In this document: one piece after another, positions 19,105-26,668 of the stretch
How positions within the stretch are numbered: position 1 is the stretch's first letter
Layout: every line of letters begins with the position of its first letter
Source: Deltaproteobacteria bacterium
Lineage (GTDB): Bacteria > Desulfobacterota > GWC2-55-46 > JAJCZF01
Direction: 5' to 3'
DNA: 43,056 nt
NCBI GenBank assembly: GCA_029262475.1
Contig: JAJCZG010000007.1
Coordinates: 1 to 43,056, forward strand
Notes under the pieces: generated by a model
Seen by the model: the letters and a program-made list of their open reading frames with translations, nothing else
What the model was told of the DNA's origin: nothing
Database searches by the model: none
Program-made: the position numbers and the translations under genes

Positions 19105-19548
19105 CTAGGAGAGAAGTTCTTTCACTATGGAATTAACGAGCTTGCCGTCGGCCCTGCCTTTAACCTTCGGCATAATCGCGCCCATGAGCTTACCCATATC
19201 CTTCATCGACGTAGCCCCTGTGGCTTCCTTCGCCTCTGTGACGATGCTCCTAATCTCGTCTGCGTCCATCTCTTCGGGGACGAAGTTCATCAGTATCTCA
19301 AGCTCGGCCCGCTCCTTATCGGCGAGATCCTCTCTGCCGCCACTTACGAACTGCTCAATGGAGTCGCGCCTCTGCTTTACCTGCACTTGAGCCACAGCCA
19401 CTACCTCAGGGTCTTCGATATCGCGCCGTAAATCCTTCTCCTTGTTCTTTACGGCGGATAGGAGGTATCTGAGTGTCGCGACCCTCATGGAATCCTTGGC
19501 CTTGAGTGCGGTTATAACCTCGCTTGATATGTCGTCCTTTAAGCCCAA
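19105..19548 (-). CDS. yqeY: GatB/YqeY domain protein
   Basis: The 147-residue product is a stand-alone YqeY protein. The helical domain resembles the tRNA-binding tail of GatB, although YqeY itself does not make the amidotransferase reaction. Characteristic stretches are TALKAKDSMRVATLRYLLSA, VVAVAQVQVKQRRDSIEQFV and GKLMGAIMPKVKGRADGKLV. The start is TTG at 19546-19548, preceded by GGAGG at six bases, which decides the start well. It opens the yqeY-NIF3-mutS2-dnaG-rpoD run and lies just past the terminator of the por operon. Confidence 0.93.
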   Translation of the reverse strand: MGLKDDISSEVITALKAKDSMRVATLRYLLSAVKNKEKDLRRDIEDPEVVAVAQVQVKQRRDSIEQFVSGGREDLADKERAELEILMNFVPEEMDADEIRSIVTEAKEATGATSMKDMGKLMGAIMPKVKGRADGKLVNSIVKELLS

Positions 19549-19640
19549 TGTGAGCCTCCGTGTCCTTTTGCGTGAGACGGCGTGAGCAGGGAGAAGACCC
19601 TGACTTACTAACTTGAGCGCCGCATAACAATAGTAAAATC

Positions 19641-19682
19641 AAAAAATAAGCCCCCGCGCCTCCGTTCCGGCGCGGGGGCTTA
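19641..19682 (-). terminator. Strong intrinsic terminator of the por operon
   Basis: A perfect 14-base-pair stem (19647-19660 with 19669-19682, sequence TAAGCCCCCGCGCC and its complement) encloses an eight-base loop. On the minus strand it is followed directly by TTTTTT (19646-19641). It begins five bases after the porB stop and should insulate the downstream yqeY cluster. Confidence 0.92.
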
Positions 19683-19686
19683 TCGT

Positions 19687-20631
19687 TTATACCCGTTTCC
19701 CATCCAGTTCGAGGAGTCTTTCCCACTCCTCGTCTAACCGTCTCTGGAACTCTTCGATGATCTCCATACCGCCATCAGCCTTGAAGAGATGCTTAAAACG
19801 TCCCTGCGGCTTTATCCACTCCATTATCGGACGCTTATCCTTAGGTTTGTAATTAACCTTGAGAACTCCTTCCTCTATCTCATAGAGAGGCCAGTAACAG
19901 GTCTCGGTAGCGAGCTTGCAGAGCGCTATCGAATCCTCGGGCTTGGCGTACCAGCCAAGCGGACAGGCTGAGATGACATTAAGGAAGGTCGGGCCATTTA
20001 TGGCAAGCGCCTTCTCGGACTTCTTCGAGAGATCTCTCCAGTTATGCGGAGAAGCCTGCCCGACATACGGAATGTTATGCGCCGCGACTATCTTTGTAAG
20101 ATCTTTTCTCCACTGCTGCTTACCGAGGATAACTTCACCGGCAGGAGATGTGGTGGTATTGGAGCCGAGCGGCGTTGCACTCGACCTCTGTACACCGGTA
20201 TTCATGTAAGCGCCGTTATCGTAACAGACGTAGAGGAAGTTATGACCGCGCTCCAGGGCTCCGGAGAGGGCCTGGAAACCGATGTCATATGTGCCGCCGT
20301 CTCCGCCGAAGGCGATGAATTTTATGTCGCGCTCCTGGTCGCTGCCGGGGAGCCTTTTCTTTCTCTTTAAGGCTTTATACGCACCCTCCGCACCGGTGAT
20401 AGTCGCCGCCGCGTTCTCAAATGCAGAGTGTACCCACGGCACTTTCCATGCAGTGTAGGGATATACGCTACTTGCAACCTCAAGACAACCTGTCGCTGTC
20501 GTGGCTACAATATTTGAGTCCGTGCTCCTTAGTATAAGTCTCACTATCGGCGGTATGCCACATCCGGCACATAGCCTGTGACCGCCGGTGAAGAGCTCCT
20601 CTTTTTTAGCTAACTCCTTAAGTGTCGCCAT
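19687..20631 (-). CDS. porB: Pyruvate:ferredoxin oxidoreductase, beta (TPP-binding) subunit
   Basis: This subunit binds thiamine diphosphate and the proximal [4Fe-4S] cluster of the enzyme that oxidises pyruvate to acetyl-CoA, CO2 and reduced ferredoxin. The 314-residue product has the N-terminal LCAGCGIPPIVRL (two cluster cysteines), TTATGCLEV and the TPP/Mg motif FGGDGGTYDIGFQ with YDNGAYMNTG. The late cysteine lies in ISACPLGW. Length fits the archaeal-type separate beta subunit (310-330). It follows porA by 32 bases and closes the operon. The exact 2-oxoacid specificity is inferred, though the features favour pyruvate. Confidence 0.93.
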   Translation of the reverse strand: MATLKELAKKEELFTGGHRLCAGCGIPPIVRLILRSTDSNIVATTATGCLEVASSVYPYTAWKVPWVHSAFENAAATITGAEGAYKALKRKKRLPGSDQERDIKFIAFGGDGGTYDIGFQALSGALERGHNFLYVCYDNGAYMNTGVQRSSATPLGSNTTTSPAGEVILGKQQWRKDLTKIVAAHNIPYVGQASPHNWRDLSKKSEKALAINGPTFLNVISACPLGWYAKPEDSIALCKLATETCYWPLYEIEEGVLKVNYKPKDKRPIMEWIKPQGRFKHLFKADGGMEIIEEFQRRLDEEWERLLELDGKRV

Positions 20632-20663
20632 CTGGGATCAACTCCAATCTCTATTATTAGAAT

Positions 20664-21857
20664 CTATACGGTTAAGTACTTTATGAGCTCGTCCACTTGC
20701 CCAGTCTCCTGAACCTTAAAGAGTTCGTCGAAGACTCCGAGCGCGTCATTTACCCTGAAATCGGCTCCGCCGAGTCCGTAAATACGGTCTATTATCTGCG
20801 GGCGATTAGCGTCGCTGTATAACGCCGAACGTATATCGGTAAAGAGCGGACCTCCGAAGCCGTTCATCGAGTCGGCGCGGTCCAGGACACATACGGCCTT
20901 CTTTCCGCTAAGGGCCTTGGCAATTTCGGCGTGCGGGAATGGCCTGTAGAGCCTCGGCTTCAGCGCGCCTACCTTCTTACCCTGAGCCCTAAGTGTATCA
21001 ACGGCGTCCTTTACCGTACCGGCCGAAGAGTTTAATACCACGATGGCAACTTCAGCGTCGTCGAGTTTGTACTCTTCAAGCAGACCGTAGTTCCTGCCGG
21101 AGAGCAATGCAAACTCGGCGGCTATCTCTTCGACTACCGGCTTGGAGGCCGTCATGGCATCAGACTGCTGCTTCTTTAGCGGCATATATGCGTACGGGAG
21201 TGTCATCGCGCCGAAGGTCGCCGGATTCTCCACATTCAAAAGAGCACTATCTGGAGTGTACTCTCCGACAAACCCCTGAACAGCCTCCGTCGAGAGAAGT
21301 GATATATTCTCTATCGCGTGGCTTGTGATAAAGCCGTCTAGGCAGACCATTATCGGAAGCTGGACGCGCTTATCCTCGGCGATCCTCACCGCCATTATCA
21401 GGTTGTCGTAGGCCTCTTGCACCGTTTCGGAGTAGAGCTGTAACCAGCCCGAATCCCTCGCGCCCATCGTATCCGAGTGGTCGCAGTGGATGTTAATCGG
21501 GGCGGAGAGCGCTCTATTAACGTCTGTAAGGATTATAGGCAGACGCATGCCGGAAGCGATATAGAGCATCTCCCACATAAGCGCCAGCCCCTGCGCGCTG
21601 GTAGCCGTCATTACGCGCGCCCCTGCGGCCGAGGCGCCGACCCCGGCGCTCATCGCCGAATGTTCGCTCTCGGTAGGTATAAGTTCCGTTTCGACCTTAC
21701 CGTCTGCGACGTAGCTCGAAAACTCTTCGATTACTGATGTCGAAGGGGTTATCGGGTAAGCCGGGCAGACGTCCGGGTTAATCTGCATCATTGCGTACGC
21801 AATGGCGCTATTACCTGTAAGGCCAGTCTCTCTTTGTGTTTGAGCCACTGCCGTCAT
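20664..21857 (-). CDS. porA: Pyruvate:ferredoxin oxidoreductase, alpha subunit
   Basis: The alpha subunit provides the pyrimidine domain and the transketolase C-terminal-like domain of the enzyme. The 397-residue product has GNSAIAYAMMQINPDVCPAY (with the YPITPST substrate loop), TESEHSAMSAGVGASAAGAR, TSAQGLALMWEMLY and SDTMGARDSGWLQLYSETVQ. The C-terminal domain has VLNSSAGTVKDAVDTLRAQG and DRADSMNGFGGPLF. These match pyruvate-type alpha subunits of about 390-400 residues. The ATG overlaps the porD stop by one base (TAATG), so translation is coupled. Confidence 0.94.
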   Translation of the reverse strand: MTAVAQTQRETGLTGNSAIAYAMMQINPDVCPAYPITPSTSVIEEFSSYVADGKVETELIPTESEHSAMSAGVGASAAGARVMTATSAQGLALMWEMLYIASGMRLPIILTDVNRALSAPINIHCDHSDTMGARDSGWLQLYSETVQEAYDNLIMAVRIAEDKRVQLPIMVCLDGFITSHAIENISLLSTEAVQGFVGEYTPDSALLNVENPATFGAMTLPYAYMPLKKQQSDAMTASKPVVEEIAAEFALLSGRNYGLLEEYKLDDAEVAIVVLNSSAGTVKDAVDTLRAQGKKVGALKPRLYRPFPHAEIAKALSGKKAVCVLDRADSMNGFGGPLFTDIRSALYSDANRPQIIDRIYGLGGADFRVNDALGVFDELFKVQETGQVDELIKYLTV

Positions 21858-22162
21858 TAGTTTTCCTCCTCTACCATAGTTATCGCCTGGACCTTATCGG
21901 GGCAAACCTCGGCGCATATGCCGCAGCCCTTGCAGTGGTCCAGATCGTAACCGGCTATCTTGTCGTCTTCTACGTATATGGCGCTATCGGGGCACATTAC
22001 CCAGCAGGTAAGGCAATCGATGCACTTTTCCGGGTCGAAGATCGGTCTAAGTTTCCTCCAGCCTCCGGTTTCATATTCCTCCGCGCTGCCAGCATCCGGC
22101 AAGACGCCTCCGAGCGGAAGGTCTTTAGCGTCAAGCATAGTGAAATCTTTATTCTTAACCAT
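21857..22162 (-). CDS. porD: Pyruvate:ferredoxin oxidoreductase, delta (2[4Fe-4S] ferredoxin) subunit
   Basis: The delta subunit relays electrons from the TPP site to external ferredoxin. The 101-residue product has two cluster motifs: CIDCLTCWVMCPDS and CKGCGICAEVCPDK. These are the classical C-x2-C-x2-C-x3-C arrangement, with the first slightly varied by bulky residues. An N-terminal segment of about 40 residues is typical of PorD. It lies three bases after porG and overlaps porA by one base. Length matches the family (80-105). Confidence 0.94.
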   Translation of the reverse strand: MVKNKDFTMLDAKDLPLGGVLPDAGSAEEYETGGWRKLRPIFDPEKCIDCLTCWVMCPDSAIYVEDDKIAGYDLDHCKGCGICAEVCPDKVQAITMVEEEN

Positions 22163-22165
22163 TTA

Positions 22166-22744
22166 CTAGCCCCCTTTTACCTCTTCAAAGCCCCTCTGCA
22201 TGGCATTTTGATTACCTTCAATGATTTTAGCGCTGTATTTTTTAGAGTAGTTATCCTTAAACCCCTCGATTAAGGGCTCAATTCCTATAAGGTCCGTAAC
22301 CTTGGCAACCGCCCCGAGCATCGGTGTGTTCGGCATAACGCGCCCTATAGTAGCAAGGGATATATGATCGGCGTCTATGGTGTAGACGCGGGCCTTGGTG
22401 CCGTCAAGGCCAAGCTCCGTACGGAGTACGTCGGGGCTCTTTGTGGAATTTACAATATAGATTGCATCCTCCGGCGTACCGGAGGTAACCGGAACCATGC
22501 CGATTAGAGTCGGGTCGGCGATGAGCACGAAGCTCGGCTCGGTCACCTGTCCGTGAACCCTTATCGGGTTATCCGATACCCTGTTATATGCCTTTACAGG
22601 AGCGCCCATCCTCTCCGGACCGAATTCCGGAAATGCCTGAACGTTTTTACCTGCCTTCATAGCCGTTTCGGCCAAAACCTTGGCGGCTGTGACAACGCCC
22701 TGCTGGGCCCTGCCATGCCATCGCACTTCATTATAAGCATGCAT
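22166..22744 (-). CDS. porG: Pyruvate:ferredoxin oxidoreductase, gamma subunit
   Basis: The gamma subunit supplies the coenzyme A-binding domain. The start chosen is ATG at 22742-22744 because AAAGGAA lies nine bases upstream and the protein then begins MHAYNEVRWHGRAQQGVVTA, the normal gamma N-terminus. An upstream TTG at 22825 would add 27 hydrophobic residues not expected in the family. Later motifs are FPEFGPERMGAPVKAYNRVS and PNTPMLGAVAKVTDLI. The resulting 192 residues fit the usual 180-195. It is the first gene of the operon, about 145 bases past the predicted transcription start. Confidence 0.93.
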   Translation of the reverse strand: MHAYNEVRWHGRAQQGVVTAAKVLAETAMKAGKNVQAFPEFGPERMGAPVKAYNRVSDNPIRVHGQVTEPSFVLIADPTLIGMVPVTSGTPEDAIYIVNSTKSPDVLRTELGLDGTKARVYTIDADHISLATIGRVMPNTPMLGAVAKVTDLIGIEPLIEGFKDNYSKKYSAKIIEGNQNAMQRGFEEVKGG

Positions 22745-22861
22745 GCCAACACGTTCCTTTCCTTTTAAAAAACCCATAAAATACAAGGCCTTATAGAGCA
22801 ATAGCGGTCCCATTATAGAGACCAAGGCCCTGGAGTAAACGTCTGTTTGTTAATTTAGCTG

Positions 22862-22923
22862 CAATTGAACAAAATTGTTATAGCAAGAAATTTTAATTTA
22901 GTACAGATTGTCAAATATGTCAA
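22862..22923 (-). promoter_or_regulatory. Promoter of the por operon, with a palindrome just downstream
   Basis: On the minus strand TTGACA (22918-22923) and TAAATT (22895-22900) are 17 bases apart. An inverted repeat AACAA-AA-TTGTT (22868-22879) follows near positions +10 to +20, within CAATT/AATTG flanks. Such a position suits repressor binding. The regulator is unknown, and the idea of a redox sensor is only inference from the operon's function. Confidence 0.55.
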
Positions 22924-23000
22924 GGTCTAAAAAGGAAATCGGGCGGGCCGTTTCGGCAAGGGAGGTCCTCTAAAGAAGGCGTCTCGGATGATGCGTTTAT

Positions 23001-23597
23001 CTACATTTCGCGCCTGCCCGAGAGGGCGCGATCAAGGGTGTTTTTGTCCATATATTCGATAAAACTCCCAACCGGTACGCCGGAGGCTATGCGCGTTATC
23101 GTCATGCCGATGGGCCTCGTAAGCTTAGCGATATAATTGGCCGTAGCTTCACCTTCAACGTCAAAGCCCGTCGCTATGAGAAGCTCGCTTACCGTAGAGG
23201 AAGACAGGCGCATCAGGAGTTCTTTTATCTTTATCTCGTCCGGACCGACGCCTTTAAGCGGAGATAGCGCCCCGTGCAGTATATGATAGAGACCGTTATA
23301 GCTCCCGGTCCCCTCGATAGCCGCCATATCCTTAAAGTCGGAGACAACGCATATGATAGAATGATCCCTTGAGATCTCCGAACATATGGCGCACGGATCC
23401 GTCTCCGAAAACCCCATGCAGACGGAGCAGAGCATTACATCGTCCTTGGCTCCGATAAGGCTCGCGGCGAGCTCCCGAACGTAAGCGTCGCTTGAATTCA
23501 TAACATAGAGGGCAAGCCTTGAGGCCGTCTTCTCCCCTACGCCAGGCAGAGCGGAAAGAGCGCTAACGAGGCGGGTTATTGGTTCTATACCCTTCAT
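23001..23597 (-). CDS. recR: Recombination mediator RecR
   Basis: RecR acts with RecO and RecF to load RecA at gaps. The 198-residue product has a helix-hairpin-helix N-terminus (ALPGVGEKTASRLALYV), a four-cysteine zinc finger (CSVCMGFSETDPCAIC) and a TOPRIM domain (IICVVSDFKDMAAIEGTGSY). A C-terminal Walker-like region (RPIGMTITRIASGVPVG) follows. Length is the usual 195-200. It begins six bases after the YbaB gene in the dnaX-ybaB-recR cluster. Confidence 0.97.
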   Translation of the reverse strand: MKGIEPITRLVSALSALPGVGEKTASRLALYVMNSSDAYVRELAASLIGAKDDVMLCSVCMGFSETDPCAICSEISRDHSIICVVSDFKDMAAIEGTGSYNGLYHILHGALSPLKGVGPDEIKIKELLMRLSSSTVSELLIATGFDVEGEATANYIAKLTRPIGMTITRIASGVPVGSFIEYMDKNTLDRALSGRREM

Positions 23598-23602
23598 AGC
23601 GA

Positions 23603-23923
23603 CTAAAAAAGCCCCGGAATATCAATACCCATCCCGGAGGTGACCTTGCCCATCTCCTGGCTTATCATCTCCTGGGCGCGCTTCATCCCCTCGTTTACGG
23701 CAGAGAGAACCAGGTCTTCGAGCATCTCTACGTCCTCGGGGTCCACTACTGTCTTGTCTATCTTAATAGAGAGGAGTTCGTTCTTGCCGTTAACCTCGAC
23801 GGATACCATCCCACCGCCGGTGCTCGCCTCTACCTTCTTTTCGGCAAGTTCTTCCTGCACTTTAGCCATCTTGGCCTGCATCTGCTGAGCCTGCTTCATG
23901 AGATTACCAATGTTCTTAGACAT
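23603..23923 (-). CDS. ybaB: YbaB/EbfC nucleoid-associated protein
   Basis: YbaB proteins are small dimeric DNA-binding proteins of the nucleoid. The 106-residue product starts MSKNIGNLMKQAQQMQAKMA. It has the family core VEASTGGGMVSVEVNGKNEL, the stretch LVLSAVNEGMKRAQEMI, and the Gly/Met-rich end. The gene overlaps the 3' end of dnaX by eight bases, and its SD (AAGGAGG) lies inside dnaX. Such overlap is common for this pair and implies translational coupling. Confidence 0.96.
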   Translation of the reverse strand: MSKNIGNLMKQAQQMQAKMAKVQEELAEKKVEASTGGGMVSVEVNGKNELLSIKIDKTVVDPEDVEMLEDLVLSAVNEGMKRAQEMISQEMGKVTSGMGIDIPGLF

Positions 23924-25757
23924 CTTTCCTCCTTAAATCCTTAAGCACTTCCCCGCCAAGAATTCTGACGGCCTCGTCAACCAATGCGTCGCGGTCCGGG
24001 GAAGAGTCGTTTACAGGCTCTTTGCCTTCGGTTATATTTATACTGAGTTTCCTGCCAAAATGCTCTAACGTTAGTTCATCAAGGAGTTTGCCCTTAAGCT
24101 TAAACACTCCGCTCACGGAACCGTGGTTGGGCGTGCTAAGCTCAACGCTCTCGCCGCTAACGGCTACCGACGCCCCCTTAAGCGCGTTACCGAGCCCTAT
24201 GTCTCTTGATCCTACAAAATCCAGGAAGGTATCCACCGCGCCGGTCCCACCGGCTGGAGGCGTAGCCGGTAGGGTATCGCCATCCTCCTTATCCGCTTTC
24301 GCTTCACTCCCCGCATTCGGTAAAACGGCTCTGCTTTCATCATTAACCGGAGGAGTAGCGCTAGACTCCTTCTCCCACGGAAGCGATCTCTTAGAGCTAC
24401 TGCCTCCGCTTCTTCCACGGGAGTGAGCATCGGAAGGCGGCTTCGAAACGTCTCTGGCTACCTCTGGCGGCCCATCTGCTACGGGGCGAGGTTTTCTTAC
24501 GGGTTCATCCGTGGCACCCTCCATACTACTACTCTTGCCACTGCTCCTAAAACCCTCTGTGCTAACCTGCCTGCTGGCGGCGGGGCGGCTTATAATGGTT
24601 TCGCCGGGGGTGTCTTCTATAAACTCATTAAGGGCCTTTACCTCTGAAATAAGCTCGGATACGGGCTTCATATCCCCGGCCGTAGCGCACTTAAGGAGCG
24701 TCATCTCCAGGGAGAACCTCTCTGTCATGGAACGAGAAATCTCTTCATAACCGCGAGTAAGAAGACTAAAGAGGATATGAAGGCGCTCTATCGACACCTT
24801 ATCGGCGAGAGCCCTCAGACGCACCACCTCGCTCTCCGGGAGCTCAAGGAGGGATCCATCTCCGGTAACCTTCATCAAAGTGAGGTCGCGAACGTGTTCG
24901 AGCATCTCCAGACATACTTTCTTCAGATCATATCCGAAGTTATATATATTTTCAACAAGAGTCAGACAACCCGAGGCGTCGCCGCCTATGACCGCCTCCG
25001 AGAGCGTGTAGAGTATGGAGCGGTCCATCAGCCCCAGGGCGTCGGAGACATCGGCCTCCGATATATCCGTACCGGCTGAGGCGATGACCTGATCAAAAAG
25101 GCTCTGGGCGTCTCTCATGGAGCCGTCGGCCTCGCGCGCTATCAGCTGGAAGACCGTCTCCCCGGCGGTTATACTCTCCTTAGAGGCGATAAACTTGAGC
25201 TGCCCTGAAATCTCGGCAAAGGGGATTCTCTTGAAGTCGAAACGCTGGCACCTGGAGAGTATCGTCCTTGGTATTTTATGGACTTCGGTAGTGGCTAATA
25301 TGAAGATGGTATGCGGGGGCGGCTCTTCAAGTGTCTTAAGCAGGGCGTTAAAGGCCGGTGTGGAGAGCATGTGGACTTCGTCTATTATATAGACCTTATA
25401 GCGGCAGGAGGTCGGAACGAAGCGGATGTTCTCGCGGAGCTCTCTTACGCTATCGACGCCGTTATTCGACGCACCGTCTATCTCAATTACATCTACCGAG
25501 GAACCGTCGGTTATGGATTTACATAGTGCGCATTCGTTGCACGGGTCTGCTACCGGGCCTTTCGCGCAGTTAATGCTTCTAGCGAGAATTCTCGCGGCGG
25601 TAGTCTTGCCGACACCCCTCGGGCCTGTGAAGAGGTAAGCGTGGGCGATCCTTCCCGTAGAAACGGCGTTCTTGAGGGTTTTGGTGACATGTGACTGGCC
25701 AACTACCTCGTCAAAAAGGCGCGGCCTCCACTTTCTGGCAATAACGAGATACGACAT
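23916..25757 (-). CDS. dnaX: DNA polymerase III subunit gamma/tau
   Basis: DnaX is the clamp-loader ATPase that also links polymerases and helicase. The 613-residue product has the P-loop GPRGVGKTTAARILA, a zinc module (CAKGPVADPCNECALC), Walker B with YIIDEVHMLS and the sensor ILATTEVHKIPRTILSRC. These are followed by clamp-loader domain III. Residues from about 390 to 530 are a Ser/Pro/Gly-rich linker before a short C-terminal domain. I saw no strong slippery A-run that would make a separate gamma form by frameshift. The SRP RNA gene lies about 180 bases upstream, as in Bacillus. Confidence 0.95.
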   Translation of the reverse strand: MSYLVIARKWRPRLFDEVVGQSHVTKTLKNAVSTGRIAHAYLFTGPRGVGKTTAARILARSINCAKGPVADPCNECALCKSITDGSSVDVIEIDGASNNGVDSVRELRENIRFVPTSCRYKVYIIDEVHMLSTPAFNALLKTLEEPPPHTIFILATTEVHKIPRTILSRCQRFDFKRIPFAEISGQLKFIASKESITAGETVFQLIAREADGSMRDAQSLFDQVIASAGTDISEADVSDALGLMDRSILYTLSEAVIGGDASGCLTLVENIYNFGYDLKKVCLEMLEHVRDLTLMKVTGDGSLLELPESEVVRLRALADKVSIERLHILFSLLTRGYEEISRSMTERFSLEMTLLKCATAGDMKPVSELISEVKALNEFIEDTPGETIISRPAASRQVSTEGFRSSGKSSSMEGATDEPVRKPRPVADGPPEVARDVSKPPSDAHSRGRSGGSSSKRSLPWEKESSATPPVNDESRAVLPNAGSEAKADKEDGDTLPATPPAGGTGAVDTFLDFVGSRDIGLGNALKGASVAVSGESVELSTPNHGSVSGVFKLKGKLLDELTLEHFGRKLSINITEGKEPVNDSSPDRDALVDEAVRILGGEVLKDLRRKDV

Positions 25758-25927
25758 CAGATGGCTCTAGTATAAAAGGCAAGTGAAAAGTAATGCAGCG
25801 GCTAAAGGGCGTCTCCGTTAATAAAGACTGACTGGAGCGGCCGGAGCTCCCCGTAAAAAAAGCCCATTCACCACAACTGCGGCACCGGAGTTTTGGACCG
25901 TTAAAGTCTTTTCAATAAATACCGGGT

Positions 25928-26065
25928 AAAAAAATTACGGGCGGTATTGATAGCCAGGCACCCTTGCGGCACATAAACAAAGACACTACCGTTGCTTCCT
26001 TCCGGACCTGGCGGGGTTCGCATCACGTATATTGCGCAAGACCCGGCTATCAATACCACCCGTAA
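25928..26065 (-). ncRNA. ffs: Signal recognition particle 4.5S-type RNA with its terminator
   Basis: The minus strand contains the universal SRP core CCAGGTCCGGAAGGAAGCA. The RNA ends pair over about 21 bases: TTACGGGTGGTATTGATAGC (from 26065) with its near-perfect complement at 25935-25955. This gives one long hairpin of about 131 nt, a little larger than E. coli 4.5S and without the Alu domain of Bacillus scRNA. The closing stem is followed by seven T residues (25934-25928), so it serves as its own terminator. SRP RNA binds Ffh for co-translational membrane targeting. It lies directly upstream of dnaX. Confidence 0.94.
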
Positions 26066-26170
26066 GAGTGAAGTATTTATTCAGTTTTTAATACTACGAA
26101 GAAGCGAGAAGAAAAACAAGCAAAATCTAAGCTACAACTGGAACCTTCGGCCTTCAGGCGGCTTCCAGTC

Positions 26171-26203
26171 CCCTCTTACGGCGTCTTTATCACTGTAAGA
26201 GGG
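26171..26203. repeat. Inverted repeat between SRP RNA and tRNA-Ser(GGA)
   Basis: CCCTCTTAC (26171-26179) and GTAAGAGGG (26195-26203) form a perfect nine-base-pair stem with a 15-base loop. No T-tract follows on either strand, so it is not a standard terminator. It may help process or end the tRNA transcript. Confidence 0.55.
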
Positions 26204-26239
26204 CCGGGGGGCTATCTTATTCAAACTGGCCCACTTTAA

Positions 26240-26329
26240 TGGCGGAGAGAGAGGGATTCGAACCCTCGGTACAGGTTAGTGTACACACGCTTTCCAGGCG
26301 AGCCCCTTCAGCCACTCGGGCATCTCTCC
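26240..26329 (-). tRNA. tRNA-Ser (anticodon GGA)
   Basis: The 90-nt gene has a seven-pair acceptor stem (GGAGAGA with TCTCTCC), discriminator G and an encoded CCA. It has the Ser-type D-arm GAGTGGCTGAAGGGG and a long variable arm. The T-arm is GGTTCGAATCC, and the anticodon loop CTGGAAA gives GGA (UCU/UCC codons). One oddity is a T-T mismatch at the second pair of the anticodon stem (CTCGC with GCGTG), where other Ser(GGA) tRNAs have A-T. Confidence 0.95.
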
Positions 26330-26668
26330 ATAAATCGTAAAGACTATCTATATTTTGGGGTTTCGAAAGACTCTACCCCGAATGCTCGGCGCTAGGGAGG
26401 CTTCCAGTCCTCCCGTACAACCTCTTATAATTGTTAAAAATGCGGGCCTACTTTAAAACTCGCCCAACTTGCTGGCGGAGAGAGAGGGATTCCTCTACAC
26501 TCCGAGCCGTCCTGGCTCCTCGCTTCGAGCCGGCCACCCTCACTTCCGGCGGCTTCCATGCCGCCTCATCCTCGCATGCTCGGCCTTCGGGCGGCTTCGA
26601 ATCCCCCCTTTGCAATATCATGTGTCTGTAAAAAAACAGGCTTTTTCTTTAAAACTCGCCCAACTTGC
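26330..26668. repeat. Spacer between the two tRNA-Ser genes with repeated and inverted fragments
   Basis: The spacer contains a perfect 42-base copy (26451-26492) of the 3' end and flank of tRNA-Ser(CGA) (26647-26688). It also carries a motif GGCCTTCxGGCGGCTTC near 26582-26600 that recurs imperfectly near 26147-26165. Short inverted repeats are present (GGCGGC/GCCGCC around 26540, GGCTC/GAGCC around 26510). No believable protein is encoded; apparent reading frames across it merely translate tRNA-flank sequence. Confidence 0.75.
26469..26492 (-). pseudogene. Truncated tRNA-Ser 3' fragment
   Basis: On the minus strand 26488-26469 is identical to the last 20 nt of the neighbouring tRNA-Ser(CGA), including the CCA end. 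After GAATCCC, however, the T-arm and the rest of the tRNA are replaced by unrelated sequence. It is part of the 42-base direct repeat and cannot form a tRNA. Confidence 0.8.

Noticed and set aside
22745-22825. Extended porG start at the TTG at 22825
   Set aside because: It adds a hydrophobic 27-residue segment absent from gamma subunits, whereas the ATG at 22744 has a good SD and gives the normal N-terminus.
23916-25757. Programmed frameshift in dnaX to make a separate gamma subunit
   Set aside because: I found no A-AAA-AAG-type slippery run on the coding strand, so there is no support for it here.
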